Assembly (NCBI GenBank): GCA_945865405.1
Contig: CAMBDS010000001.1
Span: 186,001-250,000 of the forward strand
Reading direction: 5' to 3'
DNA length: 64,000 nucleotides
From: Caldithrix abyssi DSM 13497
GTDB taxonomy: Bacteria > Electryoneota > AABM5-125-24 > Hatepunaeales > Hatepunaeaceae
Shown here: positions 40,341-49,040 of the stretch, piece after piece
Numbering within the stretch: position 1 is the first letter of the stretch
Layout: each line of letters begins with the position of its first letter
Program-made: the position numbers and the translations under genes
The notes under the pieces: generated by a model
What the model was told of the DNA's origin: nothing
The model's database searches: none
Seen by the model: only the letters and a program-made list of their open reading frames with translations

Positions 40341-41248
40341 TGGTGGCACCCCGCACTGAAGCAAGTTGGTTGTTGAGCCAGATTGGCGTGGCAGATGATG
40401 CAGCTTTCGAGATCGGCGGAGCCTTTGCGAGCGTGCATGCCGCCTTGGGAGGGGCTTGAGGCAGTTGTCGCCCAGCCCGGTAAAGAATGGTTCATGGGCA
40501 TGACCATTTTCTGTTGGTGACAAGGGGCGCAGTAAGACTCGGCTTCATGGCAACTTTGGCAGTCGGCAAGACCTCCACCGCGGATCAGAGCGGTGCTGTG
40601 GACGAAATTCCGCGGATGGGGAGTGCCGAACTCAGTGCCCTGGTGGCAGGTGGTGCAGGAACTCTTGGCTCCGGGAGCTTCGTGGCACATGGCACACTCG
40701 GCGCGGTTGAATTGCGCTTCTTCGCCGTGCTCTTTCTGCCAGTTGACCTTGTGCGATGCTGGTGTGGCTATCGACCCGGCGGTGTGGCACTGTTGGCAGG
40801 TTACAGAGGCGTTGCTTTCTGTGTGGCAGGCGGTGCATGCCATCATATCGGGGTATTTATCGCCTTTTTCGGCTTTGGCGGCCTGAGTGGCATGGCATGT
40901 TTCGCAGGAGACGTTTTTTGTATGTTGCTTATGCGAAAAGGCTTCGTAGCCTTTGCCAGCTTGTTTCGCCGGGACGATGTTGGTTGGATCGGAGTGGCAC
41001 ATGATGCAACCGGACTCAGCTTCAACGTCGTGGCATTCGGCGCAGACCTGCATACCAGGCATAAAGTTTTCGGCACCACCAGTGGATTGCGCTACGTTGG
41101 TGTGACAGGTGGCGCACTCGGCCCCTACGTCGGTGACGTGGAGCTTGTGATCGAAGATCAGCTTCGAAGCGGGCGGGGTTGACTTGCCGGAGGCGACAAT
41201 CAACAGGAAAAGCGCCGCTGCGGCGACGGGTATAATCAGTTTTTTCAT
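40337..41248 (-). CDS. Dodecahaem c-type cytochrome, periplasmic
   Basis: A 303-residue protein with a signal peptide (1-20) and eleven CXXCH motifs plus one CX4CH (CFSAGCH), hence twelve predicted haems. The spaced 'FDHKLH' and 'FSHKQH' histidines are distal-ligand motifs of class III/c7-like cytochromes. The start at 41248 gives a clean signal peptide, and the gene overlaps the barrel gene by 4 bp and the nonahaem gene by 4 bp. It would carry electrons across the periplasm to, or through, the barrel. Confidence 0.9.
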   Translation of the reverse strand: MKKLIIPVAAAALFLLIVASGKSTPPASKLIFDHKLHVTDVGAECATCHTNVAQSTGGAENFMPGMQVCAECHDVEAESGCIMCHSDPTNIVPAKQAGKGYEAFSHKQHTKNVSCETCHATQAAKAEKGDKYPDMMACTACHTESNASVTCQQCHTAGSIATPASHKVNWQKEHGEEAQFNRAECAMCHEAPGAKSSCTTCHQGTEFGTPHPRNFVHSTALIRGGGLADCQSCHEAESYCAPCHQQKMVMPMNHSLPGWATTASSPSQGGMHARKGSADLESCIICHANLAQQPTCFSAGCHQ

Positions 41249-42447
41249 ATTCCGTACCGCATTTTGAAGGTTAGCAACCCGCGGATATCTGAGTCGAGTT
41301 CGGCTGTGCGAAATTGTTCGACGCGGCACTCGATATCGGCGATAGAAGCGAGTTCATAGCCGAGCATCAGGCTGTTAGCCCACTCCTCAGTCGATTCGGC
41401 GTTCCAGGCACTTTCCCAGCGGTCGAAGTTGACAGTCACGCCCCAATTCAGCCGGGGGAGGAAATTTCCGCCTGCGCTGAACCAGCCGCCGATCTGCTCC
41501 ATGTCGTCACCGGTTTGAAGCCTTAACCCCAACTCCCCCATATCACTGGCCAGCGAGACGAAGATGCGATCGAGGTCGCCTTCTTCGCGAATCCGATGGT
41601 TGACTCCAAGACCAAGCCAGAGGTCGGATTTCGTAAGATGATAGCGCGCTGTTAGCCCCGCGAGCTTGGTCGGCTCGACCTCAAAGCGGGCGAAGAATGA
41701 GTCTTGATAGATGCGGTAGCGTCGTTCGGTGTAGCGAAGTGAGATCTGAAGATGGTCGCTTGGTTTGTAGGTTACGGCTGCCATAAGGTCGCGGAGGGTT
41801 GACTGATTACTGTCGTAACCGAAGCGAGCGTCCCAGCTGAAATTGTGGATTCGAGCGTGACGAAGGCCCAAAGTGGTCAACTGGTCATCGACGTCGCCAT
41901 CCTTGAAGCGGGTGACGTGATCGACCTTCCACTTAAGCATTTTGTGGATTTTGCCTTCGAAGAGGGCGGCGGCTCTGGTTCGTTCGGGCAAAGCTGAGGC
42001 GTCGGTGCGATAGAGCGCATAATGTTCGCTACCGACAGCGAATGTCGATCTGACCTTCATTGTCGGTAAGCCTATTTCGAGGCCATCGATAGACGAAAAG
42101 CCTCCAGCGCGAGCCATGAACCTGCCGAGGCGAAGAGATACCTTGTTGTGGGCAATCTTTTTGGCGAGGATCAGGGAGGATATTCGCACATCTTCGTAGC
42201 CTTTGACCGGCATATTCGAGTCGCGGAATTCGCCTCCGAAGGAGACATTCCAGCCATTCCTACCGAAGAGAGGCTTGGTCAGGTCGCCGGAGAATGATTG
42301 GACAAAGGCAAAGCGGTCGTTACCACCGGCGTCCTGATAGATGTAGTAGTCGGACTGCAGGTTGCCGGTCAGACCGCCAGCGACTGCAGGTTGGGTGAAT
42401 CCTGCCAGGGCGGCGAGGACCAGAATCGAGATCATGTTTCGTCCCAC
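41245..42447 (-). CDS. Outer-membrane beta-barrel of a porin-cytochrome complex
   Basis: A 400-residue protein with a signal peptide (to about residue 23, PAVA-G) and alternating amphipathic strands throughout, ending in a strand that closes with an aromatic followed by GI. It has no haem motif. The GTG start at 42447 has GAGGAAAG 6 nt upstream. It is first in a three-gene operon with two multihaem cytochromes linked by 4-bp overlaps. This matches the porin-cytochrome conduits (MtrB-like or OmbB-like) that move electrons to external acceptors. There is no CXXC near the N terminus as in MtrB, so it may be a distinct conduit type. Confidence 0.8.
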   Translation of the reverse strand: MGRNMISILVLAALAGFTQPAVAGGLTGNLQSDYYIYQDAGGNDRFAFVQSFSGDLTKPLFGRNGWNVSFGGEFRDSNMPVKGYEDVRISSLILAKKIAHNKVSLRLGRFMARAGGFSSIDGLEIGLPTMKVRSTFAVGSEHYALYRTDASALPERTRAAALFEGKIHKMLKWKVDHVTRFKDGDVDDQLTTLGLRHARIHNFSWDARFGYDSNQSTLRDLMAAVTYKPSDHLQISLRYTERRYRIYQDSFFARFEVEPTKLAGLTARYHLTKSDLWLGLGVNHRIREEGDLDRIFVSLASDMGELGLRLQTGDDMEQIGGWFSAGGNFLPRLNWGVTVNFDRWESAWNAESTEEWANSLMLGYELASIADIECRVEQFRTAELDSDIRGLLTFKMRYGI

Positions 42448-42469
42448 GGAACTTTCCTCACTATGGATT

Positions 42470-42497
42470 CGGTCGGCGGACGAGGGCGTCCGCCTGA
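42470..42497. repeat. Class A palindrome upstream of the porin-cytochrome operon
   Basis: GGCGGACGAGGGCGTCCGCC, a perfect member of the class A family, 23 bp before the operon's start codon. Confidence 0.75.
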
Positions 42498-42670
42498 ACA
42501 GTGATTATCGTATTGAATATAGTCTATTAGCAAGCAATGTGCCAGAATTTTGCAAGTGGAATTTGGAAGGTGTCGGGAAAAAAAGTGGAAAATGACACTT
42601 TGTAGAGTGCGGTAAGTCGGAAGTGTAAATTGTAAATTTTAAAATTGGGAAACGTAAGATCGTGGGCGGC

Positions 42671-42747
42671 GTTCGCCGAGAGGAGGGGAGAAGGTGCAGT
42701 CACACGAGACGTGTTACTGCACTCTATGACACGCTGAAGCGGCGAAC
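42671..42747. other. Candidate structured RNA or palindromic element
   Basis: GTTCGCCG (42671-42678) pairs with CGGCGAAC (42740-42747). Inside is a 13-bp hairpin (42694-42706 with 42710-42722, one mismatch, loop AGA). No reading frame covers it. It lies in the 426-bp gap between the antiporter stop and the porin-cytochrome operon, so on the minus strand it could be a leader of that operon. I do not recognise a known riboswitch class. Confidence 0.4.
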
Positions 42748-42785
42748 TCTAACAGGGGGAAAAGGTTTTGGAGAATGTGGAAAAT

Positions 42786-42824
42786 GACCCCCCCTACCCC
42801 CCCTGCAATAGCAGGGGGGGAATG
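42786..42824. repeat. C-tract/G-tract hairpin repeat, intergenic copy (class I)
   Basis: Two runs of seven or so C separated by TA, then TGCAATAGCA, then a run of seven G. The same unit occurs in frame in the type IX cargo gene at 46,361-46,397. The rest of 42,448-42,873 holds the structured element and a class A palindrome. Confidence 0.7.
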
Positions 42825-42873
42825 CGGAAGGGGGCAATAGAAAGTGGGAAAAGTCAGAAGAGTGGGAAGAGCG

Positions 42874-44253
42874 TCAGAAGAAGAGAAGGGTGATTAGGAG
42901 GAAGCAAGGGAGCAGGATGGCGGCGCTCCAAGCCATGTAGCCGAAAAAGCCGGGCATCTTGACGCCGTACTCGCTACAGATCGAACGCACCATGAAGTTG
43001 GGGGCGTTGCCGATGTAGGTATTGGCTCCCATGAAGACAGCACCACATGAGATGGCTTTCAGAAAGGCAATGTAGTTTGCCGCTTGCGGATGTTCGAGAG
43101 TCCCTCGCAAGACTTGGGATGCTTGCAACTCGGTCAGCCCCGTCTGCCCCAACGCCATGTTGAAGAAGGTGAGATAAGTGGGGGCGTTGTCGAGGAAGCT
43201 GGAGAGGATGCCGCTCATCCAGAAGTAGTGCCACGCCTCGTCAATGTTGTTGACAAGGAATGCCAGGTGGCCATGGACGCCAGCCTTAAGGATCAACAGG
43301 ACGGGGATGATGGTCACGAAGATGCCGAAAAAGAGCCAGGCAACCTCGATCATCGGGTTCCAGCCGAAGTCGTTTTCGTCGTGAATTTTCTTTGATGTGA
43401 AGTGGAGCGATAGCCCACCCATCAGAAGGATCAGGGGGTCTCGCGTGAAACCTTGCCAGCCAAAGGCTATTCCGGCGATCTCGAAGCCGCCCGGTTGCCA
43501 TAGCCCTGAGATCAGCACAGCGACAAGTATGCCGAAGAGGAAGAAGATGTTGCGGGAACCTTCGAGTCTCAGAGGCTCGACGGGGGCGTTGTGCATGGCG
43601 GCTTCGTGGGGCCCGACGTCGGTTTTGTAGAAGTAATTGTCGAGAAAGTAGAAGACGACCAGCAGTAGCGTCGATATGACGAAGAATTGCGGCAGAAGCT
43701 TCATCGTCCAGAAGAAGGGGACGCCGTGCAGGAAGCCGAGGAAGAGCGGCGGGTCGCCGAGGGGGGTCAATATGCCGCCGATGTTGGAGACGAGGAAGAT
43801 GAAGAAGATGAAGATGTGGGTCTTGCGAGTGCGGTGCTTGTTGGCGCGGAGAAGGGGCCTGATGAGGAGCATTGAGGCTCCGGTCGTCCCCATCCACGAT
43901 GCCAGCAACGTGCCGACCAAGAGGATCATAAAGTTGACTACCGGAGTGCCAACGAGAGTGCCGCGGAGATAGATCCCGCCGGAAACCGTGTAGAGTCCCC
44001 AAAGCAATATTATGAACGGGAGATAGTCGAGGAGGAGGACATGAGCAAGCTCATGCGCGGCGGCTTCACGGTAGGCGAACAGGAAAGGAATTGCCAGGAG
44101 GAGCGACCAGATGGCGGTGACTTTTTTGTAGTGGAGGTGCCAGAAATGTGGGGCCAGCAGAGGGAAAAGGGCTATAGAGAGAAGAATCCCCGCGAAGGGG
44201 ATTCCACTCCATAGGGGCAGACTGTGCATCATCAGTTCAAGTTGCTGTTCCAC
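42874..44253 (-). CDS. Na+/H+ antiporter-like membrane transporter (CitMHS_2 type)
   Basis: A 459-residue protein of the ion-transporter superfamily with 11-12 membrane helices. Two inverted half-motifs are visible: SNIGGILTPLGDPPLFLGF and SSFLDNAPTYLTFFN, the signature of NhaD/citrate-like sodium-coupled carriers. The GTG start at 44253 follows AAGGATC. It lies just downstream of nuoN on the same strand, so it may work with the respiratory chain in Na+ or pH balance. Substrate not proven. Confidence 0.85.
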   Translation of the reverse strand: MEQQLELMMHSLPLWSGIPFAGILLSIALFPLLAPHFWHLHYKKVTAIWSLLLAIPFLFAYREAAAHELAHVLLLDYLPFIILLWGLYTVSGGIYLRGTLVGTPVVNFMILLVGTLLASWMGTTGASMLLIRPLLRANKHRTRKTHIFIFFIFLVSNIGGILTPLGDPPLFLGFLHGVPFFWTMKLLPQFFVISTLLLVVFYFLDNYFYKTDVGPHEAAMHNAPVEPLRLEGSRNIFFLFGILVAVLISGLWQPGGFEIAGIAFGWQGFTRDPLILLMGGLSLHFTSKKIHDENDFGWNPMIEVAWLFFGIFVTIIPVLLILKAGVHGHLAFLVNNIDEAWHYFWMSGILSSFLDNAPTYLTFFNMALGQTGLTELQASQVLRGTLEHPQAANYIAFLKAISCGAVFMGANTYIGNAPNFMVRSICSEYGVKMPGFFGYMAWSAAILLPCFLLITLLFF

Positions 44254-44304
44254 TTGATCCTTGGTTGGTTGTCAGAAGAGGGCGTCTTCCATCACTTTAT
44301 TTTG

Positions 44305-44328
44305 CTGTCAGACGAGGGCGTCTGACAG
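44305..44328. repeat. Class A palindrome between nuoN and the antiporter
   Basis: CTGTCAGACGAG core with its complement GTCTGACAG. A partial GGGCGTC unit precedes it. Confidence 0.7.
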
Positions 44329-44340
44329 CGGGAGTTTTGC

Positions 44341-45843
44341 CTACTTGGTGCTGACTTCCGCGACGGTTGGCGGAGGAATTGCGACGGAAGAGCCGCCGCT
44401 GTTGGCGAGGTTGCGAATGCCTCCGGGGATCAGTCCGAGGACGACTATGGCGACGGCGCAGAAACCGATCAGGACGGCTGTCGCGGGCGAACGCATCGAC
44501 CCGGCAGGTGAGGTTTGGGGCTTCATGTACATCAGGACGACAATGCGGAGGTAGTAGAAGGCTGAGACGACGCTGTTGAGGACGGCGATAGCGACCAGCC
44601 AAACGTAGCCAGCCTTAATAGCGGCGGAGAAGACGAAGAGCTTGCCAAAGAAACCTGCTGTTGGCGGGATGCCAGCCAGCGAGATCATGAAGACGGTCAT
44701 GGCGAGGGCGTACATCGGCTTTTGGGCGGCCATGCCTTGATAGTCGTCGAGGTGGTAGTCGCCGTTGTCGCGCGCACGGTTGACGAGGATGGCAACGGCG
44801 AAAGCTCCGAGGTTCATCAGGTAATAGGCGGCAAGGTAGAAGAGCATCCCCGATGCGGCGAGGTCGCGGATCGACTGGTCACCTGCGGCGAGGACTGCCA
44901 GCAAGAGGTAACCCGCGTGGGAGATCGACGAGTAGGCGAGCATGCGCTTGATGTCTTTTTGCGAGATGGCGATGATGTTGCCGACGGTCATCGTCAGGGC
45001 GGCGACGACCCAGAGCAAAGGACCCCAGACTGCGGCGAGGTCAGGCAATGCCCAACCCATCAGGCGGATCGTGGCGGCGATTGCGGCGGCTTTGGGACCG
45101 GCAGACATGAAGGCTGTGACAGGGGTGGGGGAACCTTGATAGACATCGGGCGACCAGAAGTGGAAGGGAAACGCAGCGACCTTGAAGAGGAGGCCGATCA
45201 GAATCAAGCCTACGCCAGCGAGCAAGACCTTGGGGGTCTCGTCGCCGAAGCGGGAAATGGCGGCGGCGATTTCGGCGAAGTTGGTTTTGCCGCCGGTCGA
45301 GCCGTAAAGCAGAGCCATTCCGTAGAGGAGAAAGCCGGAGGCGAAGGCTCCGAGCAGGAGGTATTTCAGGGACGCCTCAGATGATCTGGGGCGGTCGTGC
45401 CGGAGACCGGCGAGGACGTAGAGACCGACGGACATTGTCTCGACGCCAAGGAAGAGGGTCACGAGGTCGGTTGCGGCGGCGAGGGTCATCATTCCGATGG
45501 TCGTCAGGAGGAGCAAGGCGTAATACTCGCCGTGACGGAAGGCGGCATCGTCGAAGTACTCGCGGCTCATCAGGGTAGTCAGCAAGGCGACGCCGAGGAG
45601 CACCACCTTCAGGAAGAGGGTGAATCCATCGGCGGCTATCATTCCGTTGAAGGCTCCGGTGGGGAACTCGGAAGCGGTCATCACGGTGACGCCCATGGTG
45701 ACGAGGAGTCCGGCCATCGTGATGCCTTGCAGGGCGGTAGGCTTGCGCGTGAAGAAAAGCTCGGTTTTCAGGACGACAGCGGCGAGCACTAGCAGACATA
45801 TTTCGGGGGCGATGGCGAAGAGGTCTGATAAATTGAAAAACAT
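44341..45843 (-). CDS. nuoN: NADH-quinone oxidoreductase subunit N
   Basis: A 500-residue antiporter-like subunit of complex I with 14 predicted helices. Family motifs are visible: a conserved Glu in LFLGVETMSVGLYVLAG, Lys in YLLLGAFASG and LIGLLFKVAAFPFHFWSPDVYQGSPTPVTAFMS, and QKDIKRMLAYSSISHAGYLL. ATG 45843 is preferred over TTG 45858. No other nuo gene is present in the window; the upstream neighbour is a secreted type IX protein. Either the nuo operon has been broken up by rearrangement, or this is an extra copy. Confidence 0.94.
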   Translation of the reverse strand: MFFNLSDLFAIAPEICLLVLAAVVLKTELFFTRKPTALQGITMAGLLVTMGVTVMTASEFPTGAFNGMIAADGFTLFLKVVLLGVALLTTLMSREYFDDAAFRHGEYYALLLLTTIGMMTLAAATDLVTLFLGVETMSVGLYVLAGLRHDRPRSSEASLKYLLLGAFASGFLLYGMALLYGSTGGKTNFAEIAAAISRFGDETPKVLLAGVGLILIGLLFKVAAFPFHFWSPDVYQGSPTPVTAFMSAGPKAAAIAATIRLMGWALPDLAAVWGPLLWVVAALTMTVGNIIAISQKDIKRMLAYSSISHAGYLLLAVLAAGDQSIRDLAASGMLFYLAAYYLMNLGAFAVAILVNRARDNGDYHLDDYQGMAAQKPMYALAMTVFMISLAGIPPTAGFFGKLFVFSAAIKAGYVWLVAIAVLNSVVSAFYYLRIVVLMYMKPQTSPAGSMRSPATAVLIGFCAVAIVVLGLIPGGIRNLANSGGSSVAIPPPTVAEVSTK

Positions 45844-45877
45844 AAACTTATCTGCCAAGGTCGTTAAAGTTCGTGTA

Positions 45878-45945
45878 GCCCGGCGAGCTTTGCTCGGCGG
45901 GTAAACTTTGGAGTGCTAAAGCTTGCTTCAGCCGTTCACCTTACT
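45878..45945. repeat. Hairpin repeats upstream of nuoN
   Basis: CCCGGCGAGC-ttt-GCTCGGCGGG-type hairpin followed by a GGAGTGCTAAAGCTTGCTTC class C unit. Confidence 0.55.
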
Positions 45946-46050
45946 TGCAACTTGGAAAGTTACGCCTTAAATCACTTTGACGCAACGGGAGAGCGCGATG
46001 CGGAAGGTTGGGAAGTAAAAAAGTACAAAGTGCAAAGTGCAAAGGATGGG

Positions 46051-46116
46051 CTGGCAGACGAGGGCGTCTGCCAGCGGAATTATTCGTTCGGTCAGGTCTT
46101 GAAGACCTGACCGAAC
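46051..46116. repeat. Class A palindrome and a 31-bp perfect palindrome
   Basis: CTGGCAGACGAG..CGTCTGCCAG (46051-46074), then GTTCGGTCAGGTCTT-g-AAGACCTGACCGAAC (46086-46116), which has 15 perfect pairs. Together with the nuoN-proximal units they fill most of 45,844-46,144. The second could terminate transcription of the type IX cargo gene. Confidence 0.7.
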
Positions 46117-46144
46117 AGGCCGGCAGGGTGAGCAGCCGTCCACC

Positions 46145-48382
46145 CTAACGCATCAGGACGACTTTTTGAGTGGAGACGTCAGAGCCGGATTGGAGGCGGA
46201 CGAGATAGACTCCGGCGGGGACGGAGGAGGCGTTCCAGATGGCGGAGTGCCCGGTAGCCCCGCCCTCTGCGGCGGGATGTTTCCCGTGACCGGCGGAGAC
46301 GCCGGTGCTACCAAGAAGATCAGCGACAAGTCGCCCCGAAAGGTCGTAGATGCGTAAACTGACCCCCCCTACCCCCCCTGCAATAGCATGGGGGGATTCC
46401 GAAAACCGTATCGTCAGGGTTGAGTTGAACGGGTTTGGCGAGACACTGAGAATGGCTGCAGACCGCGGGGGGGCGGCAGAAGGGTCGTTTTGCGGGACAG
46501 CGAGGTCGCGGACGGTGACTGACCATGTGACGGTGTCAGACTCAACCGAATCAGCCACAACAACCTGCACCAAGTAGTGCCGATTTAAATCGGCACTACC
46601 GTCCGCACTACCGGCAAATCTCCACTCCATCCCCAATTCCCCCTCCCGCACAAACTCCCCATCGACAAGCCACTGGATGCTTAGCGACTCGTTCTCCGGC
46701 TCGCTCGGGACAATCTCGAAGTGAACGAGGCTGTCGGGTTCTACGTCGAAGGCAAGTGCCTCTGGCACGTACGCCCAAATCGCTCCTCGAACGGCTACGT
46801 TCCACGTCACCTGATCCGAAGACTCACCGCGATATGCTTTGCCCTCAACGGTGTACTCCCCCGACCAAGGAAACTCAACCGTACAACGGGCGTCCCCGCC
46901 GGTTTCTTCGACTTGACCATTGTTCAGATTCGTCTTCGTCCAGATGTACTCCGGCTCCTGTTCACCTACATACCGGAGAGTGTCGAGGGAGAAGTCAACG
47001 GAGACTCCTCGCCTGAGGGTGAGGTTCAGGGTGTCGGGGGTGTAGTCGGAGATAAAGAGGTCGGTGACGGTGATGTGCCAAGTAGCTTGATCAGATCCGG
47101 TTGAGTCGAAGACGGTACATATGATCGTGTCAATGCCGAGTGTGTCGAAAGCGATTGTCGTCCAGTCGCCTTCATCAAATTCAGCTCTATTTCGGCTCCA
47201 TCTATACCAAAGCGAGTCGCCTTGAATATCATTTGCTTCAACTTCAAATTCAACAGAATCGTTTAACAGAACAGCAAATTGTGTCGCAATGGGATGAAAT
47301 TCTGCAATCCGTGGCGCGCTAATGTCTGGTTGAAGCTTCATAAGTACCCCAACTCGATTATCAATCATTCCGACAACAAATGCAAAACCATCTTCGTTTG
47401 TAAGGATCGACTGCCAGCCGGGACTAAATTCAAATCGGTTAAGTCGGTCATCGCGTCTCCACATGAAGTTTCCCGCACGATCAATCCGAATCAAGTGGTG
47501 TCCTTCCAAAACACCGCCACAGATTGAAAATCCTCCATCGGGCATTCGTGCAACTCCCGCGGCAGCATTACGAGCCTCCACTTCGTTTCGCCAAACAAGG
47601 TTCCCATCGCTATCCAGCCGTAAGGTTATGAAGAGATTTCCCGTCCTGCCTCCAGATGCCGCAAAGCCACCCGGACAGGAGATCAGCGATCTCAAGATGC
47701 CATCACCATGGTTTTGGTAGTCTATTAGTTCACCGTCTTCACCAATTCGGCAAACAAGAGTAGTGCCACCTGTATGACCAACCAGCATTGCACCACCATC
47801 GATCTCCCTGACTGCAAAGAACTGTAGAAATTGTTGAAACCGCTGTACCCAAATCGTTTCTCCTTCAATGTTAAATTTTACTACTTGGGCAGCTGCACCA
47901 TTCCCAAGTGAACCAATTCCGCATGCAAGAAAATCTCCAGATTTAAGCTCAATCACAGCAAAGCACTCCCCTGAACCCCATTGTGTCCACCAATCGAATT
48001 GGCCGTCACTATTAATGTGGGTGACTGCGAAGCGAGTACTATTACCGCCACTTGTGATAGAACCACCGACCATGAAGCCACCATTATCATCTTGAATGAT
48101 CGAATAGCCCCTACAGCGAGGGTCTTCCATATTAGGTGGATAGAGGCTTTCGCGGATCACAACTCCATCTCTGTCCGTTTCCAAAAACCATATCTGGCTA
48201 CTATTCCCCGCGATTCCGGCATGACCGGCCATAGCAAATCCACCATCTACAGTGGCGAACACATCATTTAGGACACCGATGCTGTCGCCGCCAGGAGCGG
48301 GGTATCGCCTAATCCAGTCCTGCTGGGGTTGCGAGAAGCCATTGCTCGCAAACAGGAGAAGTATAGCTAATATTTTATTCAT
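46145..48382 (-). CDS. Secreted protein with beta-propeller-like region, Ig-like domains and type IX sorting domain
   Basis: A 745-residue protein with a signal peptide (1-17, GFS-Q). Residues about 20-330 are WD/PQQ-like repeats of the 'DGGFA..G' type. Three Ig-like units follow (about 335-640). The C-terminal 85 residues are a type IX sorting domain: SVSPNPFNSTLTIRF, LRIYDLSGRLV, then a VPAGVYLVRL segment and KVVLMR. It should be exported through the SprA-containing translocon. The C-terminal third contains three stretches encoded by palindromic repeats (near 46,259-46,306, 46,361-46,397 and 46,574-46,599), which explains odd inserts such as PHAIAGGVGGV. Confidence 0.88.
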   Translation of the reverse strand: MNKILAILLLFASNGFSQPQQDWIRRYPAPGGDSIGVLNDVFATVDGGFAMAGHAGIAGNSSQIWFLETDRDGVVIRESLYPPNMEDPRCRGYSIIQDDNGGFMVGGSITSGGNSTRFAVTHINSDGQFDWWTQWGSGECFAVIELKSGDFLACGIGSLGNGAAAQVVKFNIEGETIWVQRFQQFLQFFAVREIDGGAMLVGHTGGTTLVCRIGEDGELIDYQNHGDGILRSLISCPGGFAASGGRTGNLFITLRLDSDGNLVWRNEVEARNAAAGVARMPDGGFSICGGVLEGHHLIRIDRAGNFMWRRDDRLNRFEFSPGWQSILTNEDGFAFVVGMIDNRVGVLMKLQPDISAPRIAEFHPIATQFAVLLNDSVEFEVEANDIQGDSLWYRWSRNRAEFDEGDWTTIAFDTLGIDTIICTVFDSTGSDQATWHITVTDLFISDYTPDTLNLTLRRGVSVDFSLDTLRYVGEQEPEYIWTKTNLNNGQVEETGGDARCTVEFPWSGEYTVEGKAYRGESSDQVTWNVAVRGAIWAYVPEALAFDVEPDSLVHFEIVPSEPENESLSIQWLVDGEFVREGELGMEWRFAGSADGSADLNRHYLVQVVVADSVESDTVTWSVTVRDLAVPQNDPSAAPPRSAAILSVSPNPFNSTLTIRFSESPHAIAGGVGGVSLRIYDLSGRLVADLLGSTGVSAGHGKHPAAEGGATGHSAIWNASSVPAGVYLVRLQSGSDVSTQKVVLMR
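46259..46306. repeat. Palindromic repeats in frame inside the type IX sorting domain
   Basis: CCCGCC-ctctgc-GGCGGG (46259-46276) and ACCGGCG-gaga-CGCCGGT (46289-46306). They encode an insert between strands of the sorting domain. Confidence 0.55.
46361..46397. repeat. C-tract/G-tract hairpin repeat in frame in the type IX sorting domain (class I)
   Basis: Same arrangement as 42,786-42,824: two C-runs, TGCAATAGCA, and a G-run (here ATGGGGGG). It encodes ESPHAIAGGVGGVS within the sorting domain. Confidence 0.65.
46574..46599. repeat. 26-bp perfect palindrome in the type IX cargo gene
   Basis: GTAGTGCCGATTT is followed directly by its exact complement AAATCGGCACTAC. A partial copy (GTAGTGCGGAC on the minus strand) lies beside it. 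In frame it encodes GSADLNRHY in the last Ig-like unit. Confidence 0.75.
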
Positions 48383-48460
48383 TCGCGTTCACAGGGGGAT
48401 ATCCAACCGGATGGGTATGCACCAGCCTTCCCATCAGGCTGGACTGTCCTTGAGTATGGA

Positions 48461-48868
48461 CTAAGGTTCGTCAATATACCAGGGAAAATTGTTTGATGAC
48501 GAAGACTGCTGAAAGCTGGGGTTTGGATCGAGGGGGAAATCGAAACCGTTCGGAGGAGGGTCAAGTCGAACATCCCACTCGTCAAATTGAGTAGAGGGGA
48601 TTTCGGTAGCGAAAGAATAGACCCCTCCTAATTCTTGATACGCCGCTCCTCCGCCTACTGGTTGATCGTTCAGATAAAATGTGATGTGAACAATATTTAG
48701 ATCGAGTCCGGTGATGCCGTTACCGTCATCAGTATCTCTTATGAAAACAGTGAAGTACGAAGTTGTGGACTTTGCCTCCTTCGGCGGCGGATAAACCAAC
48801 ACCCCAATCACAACCGCAATCATTGCAACCAGCCCGATCAGGGCTCTGAAACGTAATTTGCGTGACAT
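48461..48868 (-). CDS. Hypothetical membrane-anchored or secreted protein
   Basis: A 135-residue protein with one N-terminal hydrophobic segment (about 8-26) after basic residues, so it is either an uncleaved anchor or a signal peptide. The body is acidic, with a beta-rich region (FTVFIRDTDDGNGITGLDLNIVHITFYLNDQPVGGG) and a Pro/Ser-rich end. It lies 78 bp upstream of the type IX cargo gene on the same strand. I do not recognise a family. Confidence 0.6.
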   Translation of the reverse strand: MSRKLRFRALIGLVAMIAVVIGVLVYPPPKEAKSTTSYFTVFIRDTDDGNGITGLDLNIVHITFYLNDQPVGGGAAYQELGGVYSFATEIPSTQFDEWDVRLDPPPNGFDFPLDPNPSFQQSSSSNNFPWYIDEP

Positions 48869-49040
48869 ACCAACCTCCCATCAGGATAGACGTTCATGAA
48901 TAATATCGCCGATCATTCCCGTTGGGAGACTGTCGGCTAAAACGAGCCGACAATAATATGTGCAAAATAAAAAAGGACTTAGCAAGTGCAATAGAATAAT
49001 ATTTGGAACGGTAGAGGAAAATTGAGATGGAATCATGGAT

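Noticed and set aside
44722-45384. A 220-residue plus-strand open frame
   Set aside because: Antisense to nuoN with low-complexity composition; nuoN is well supported.
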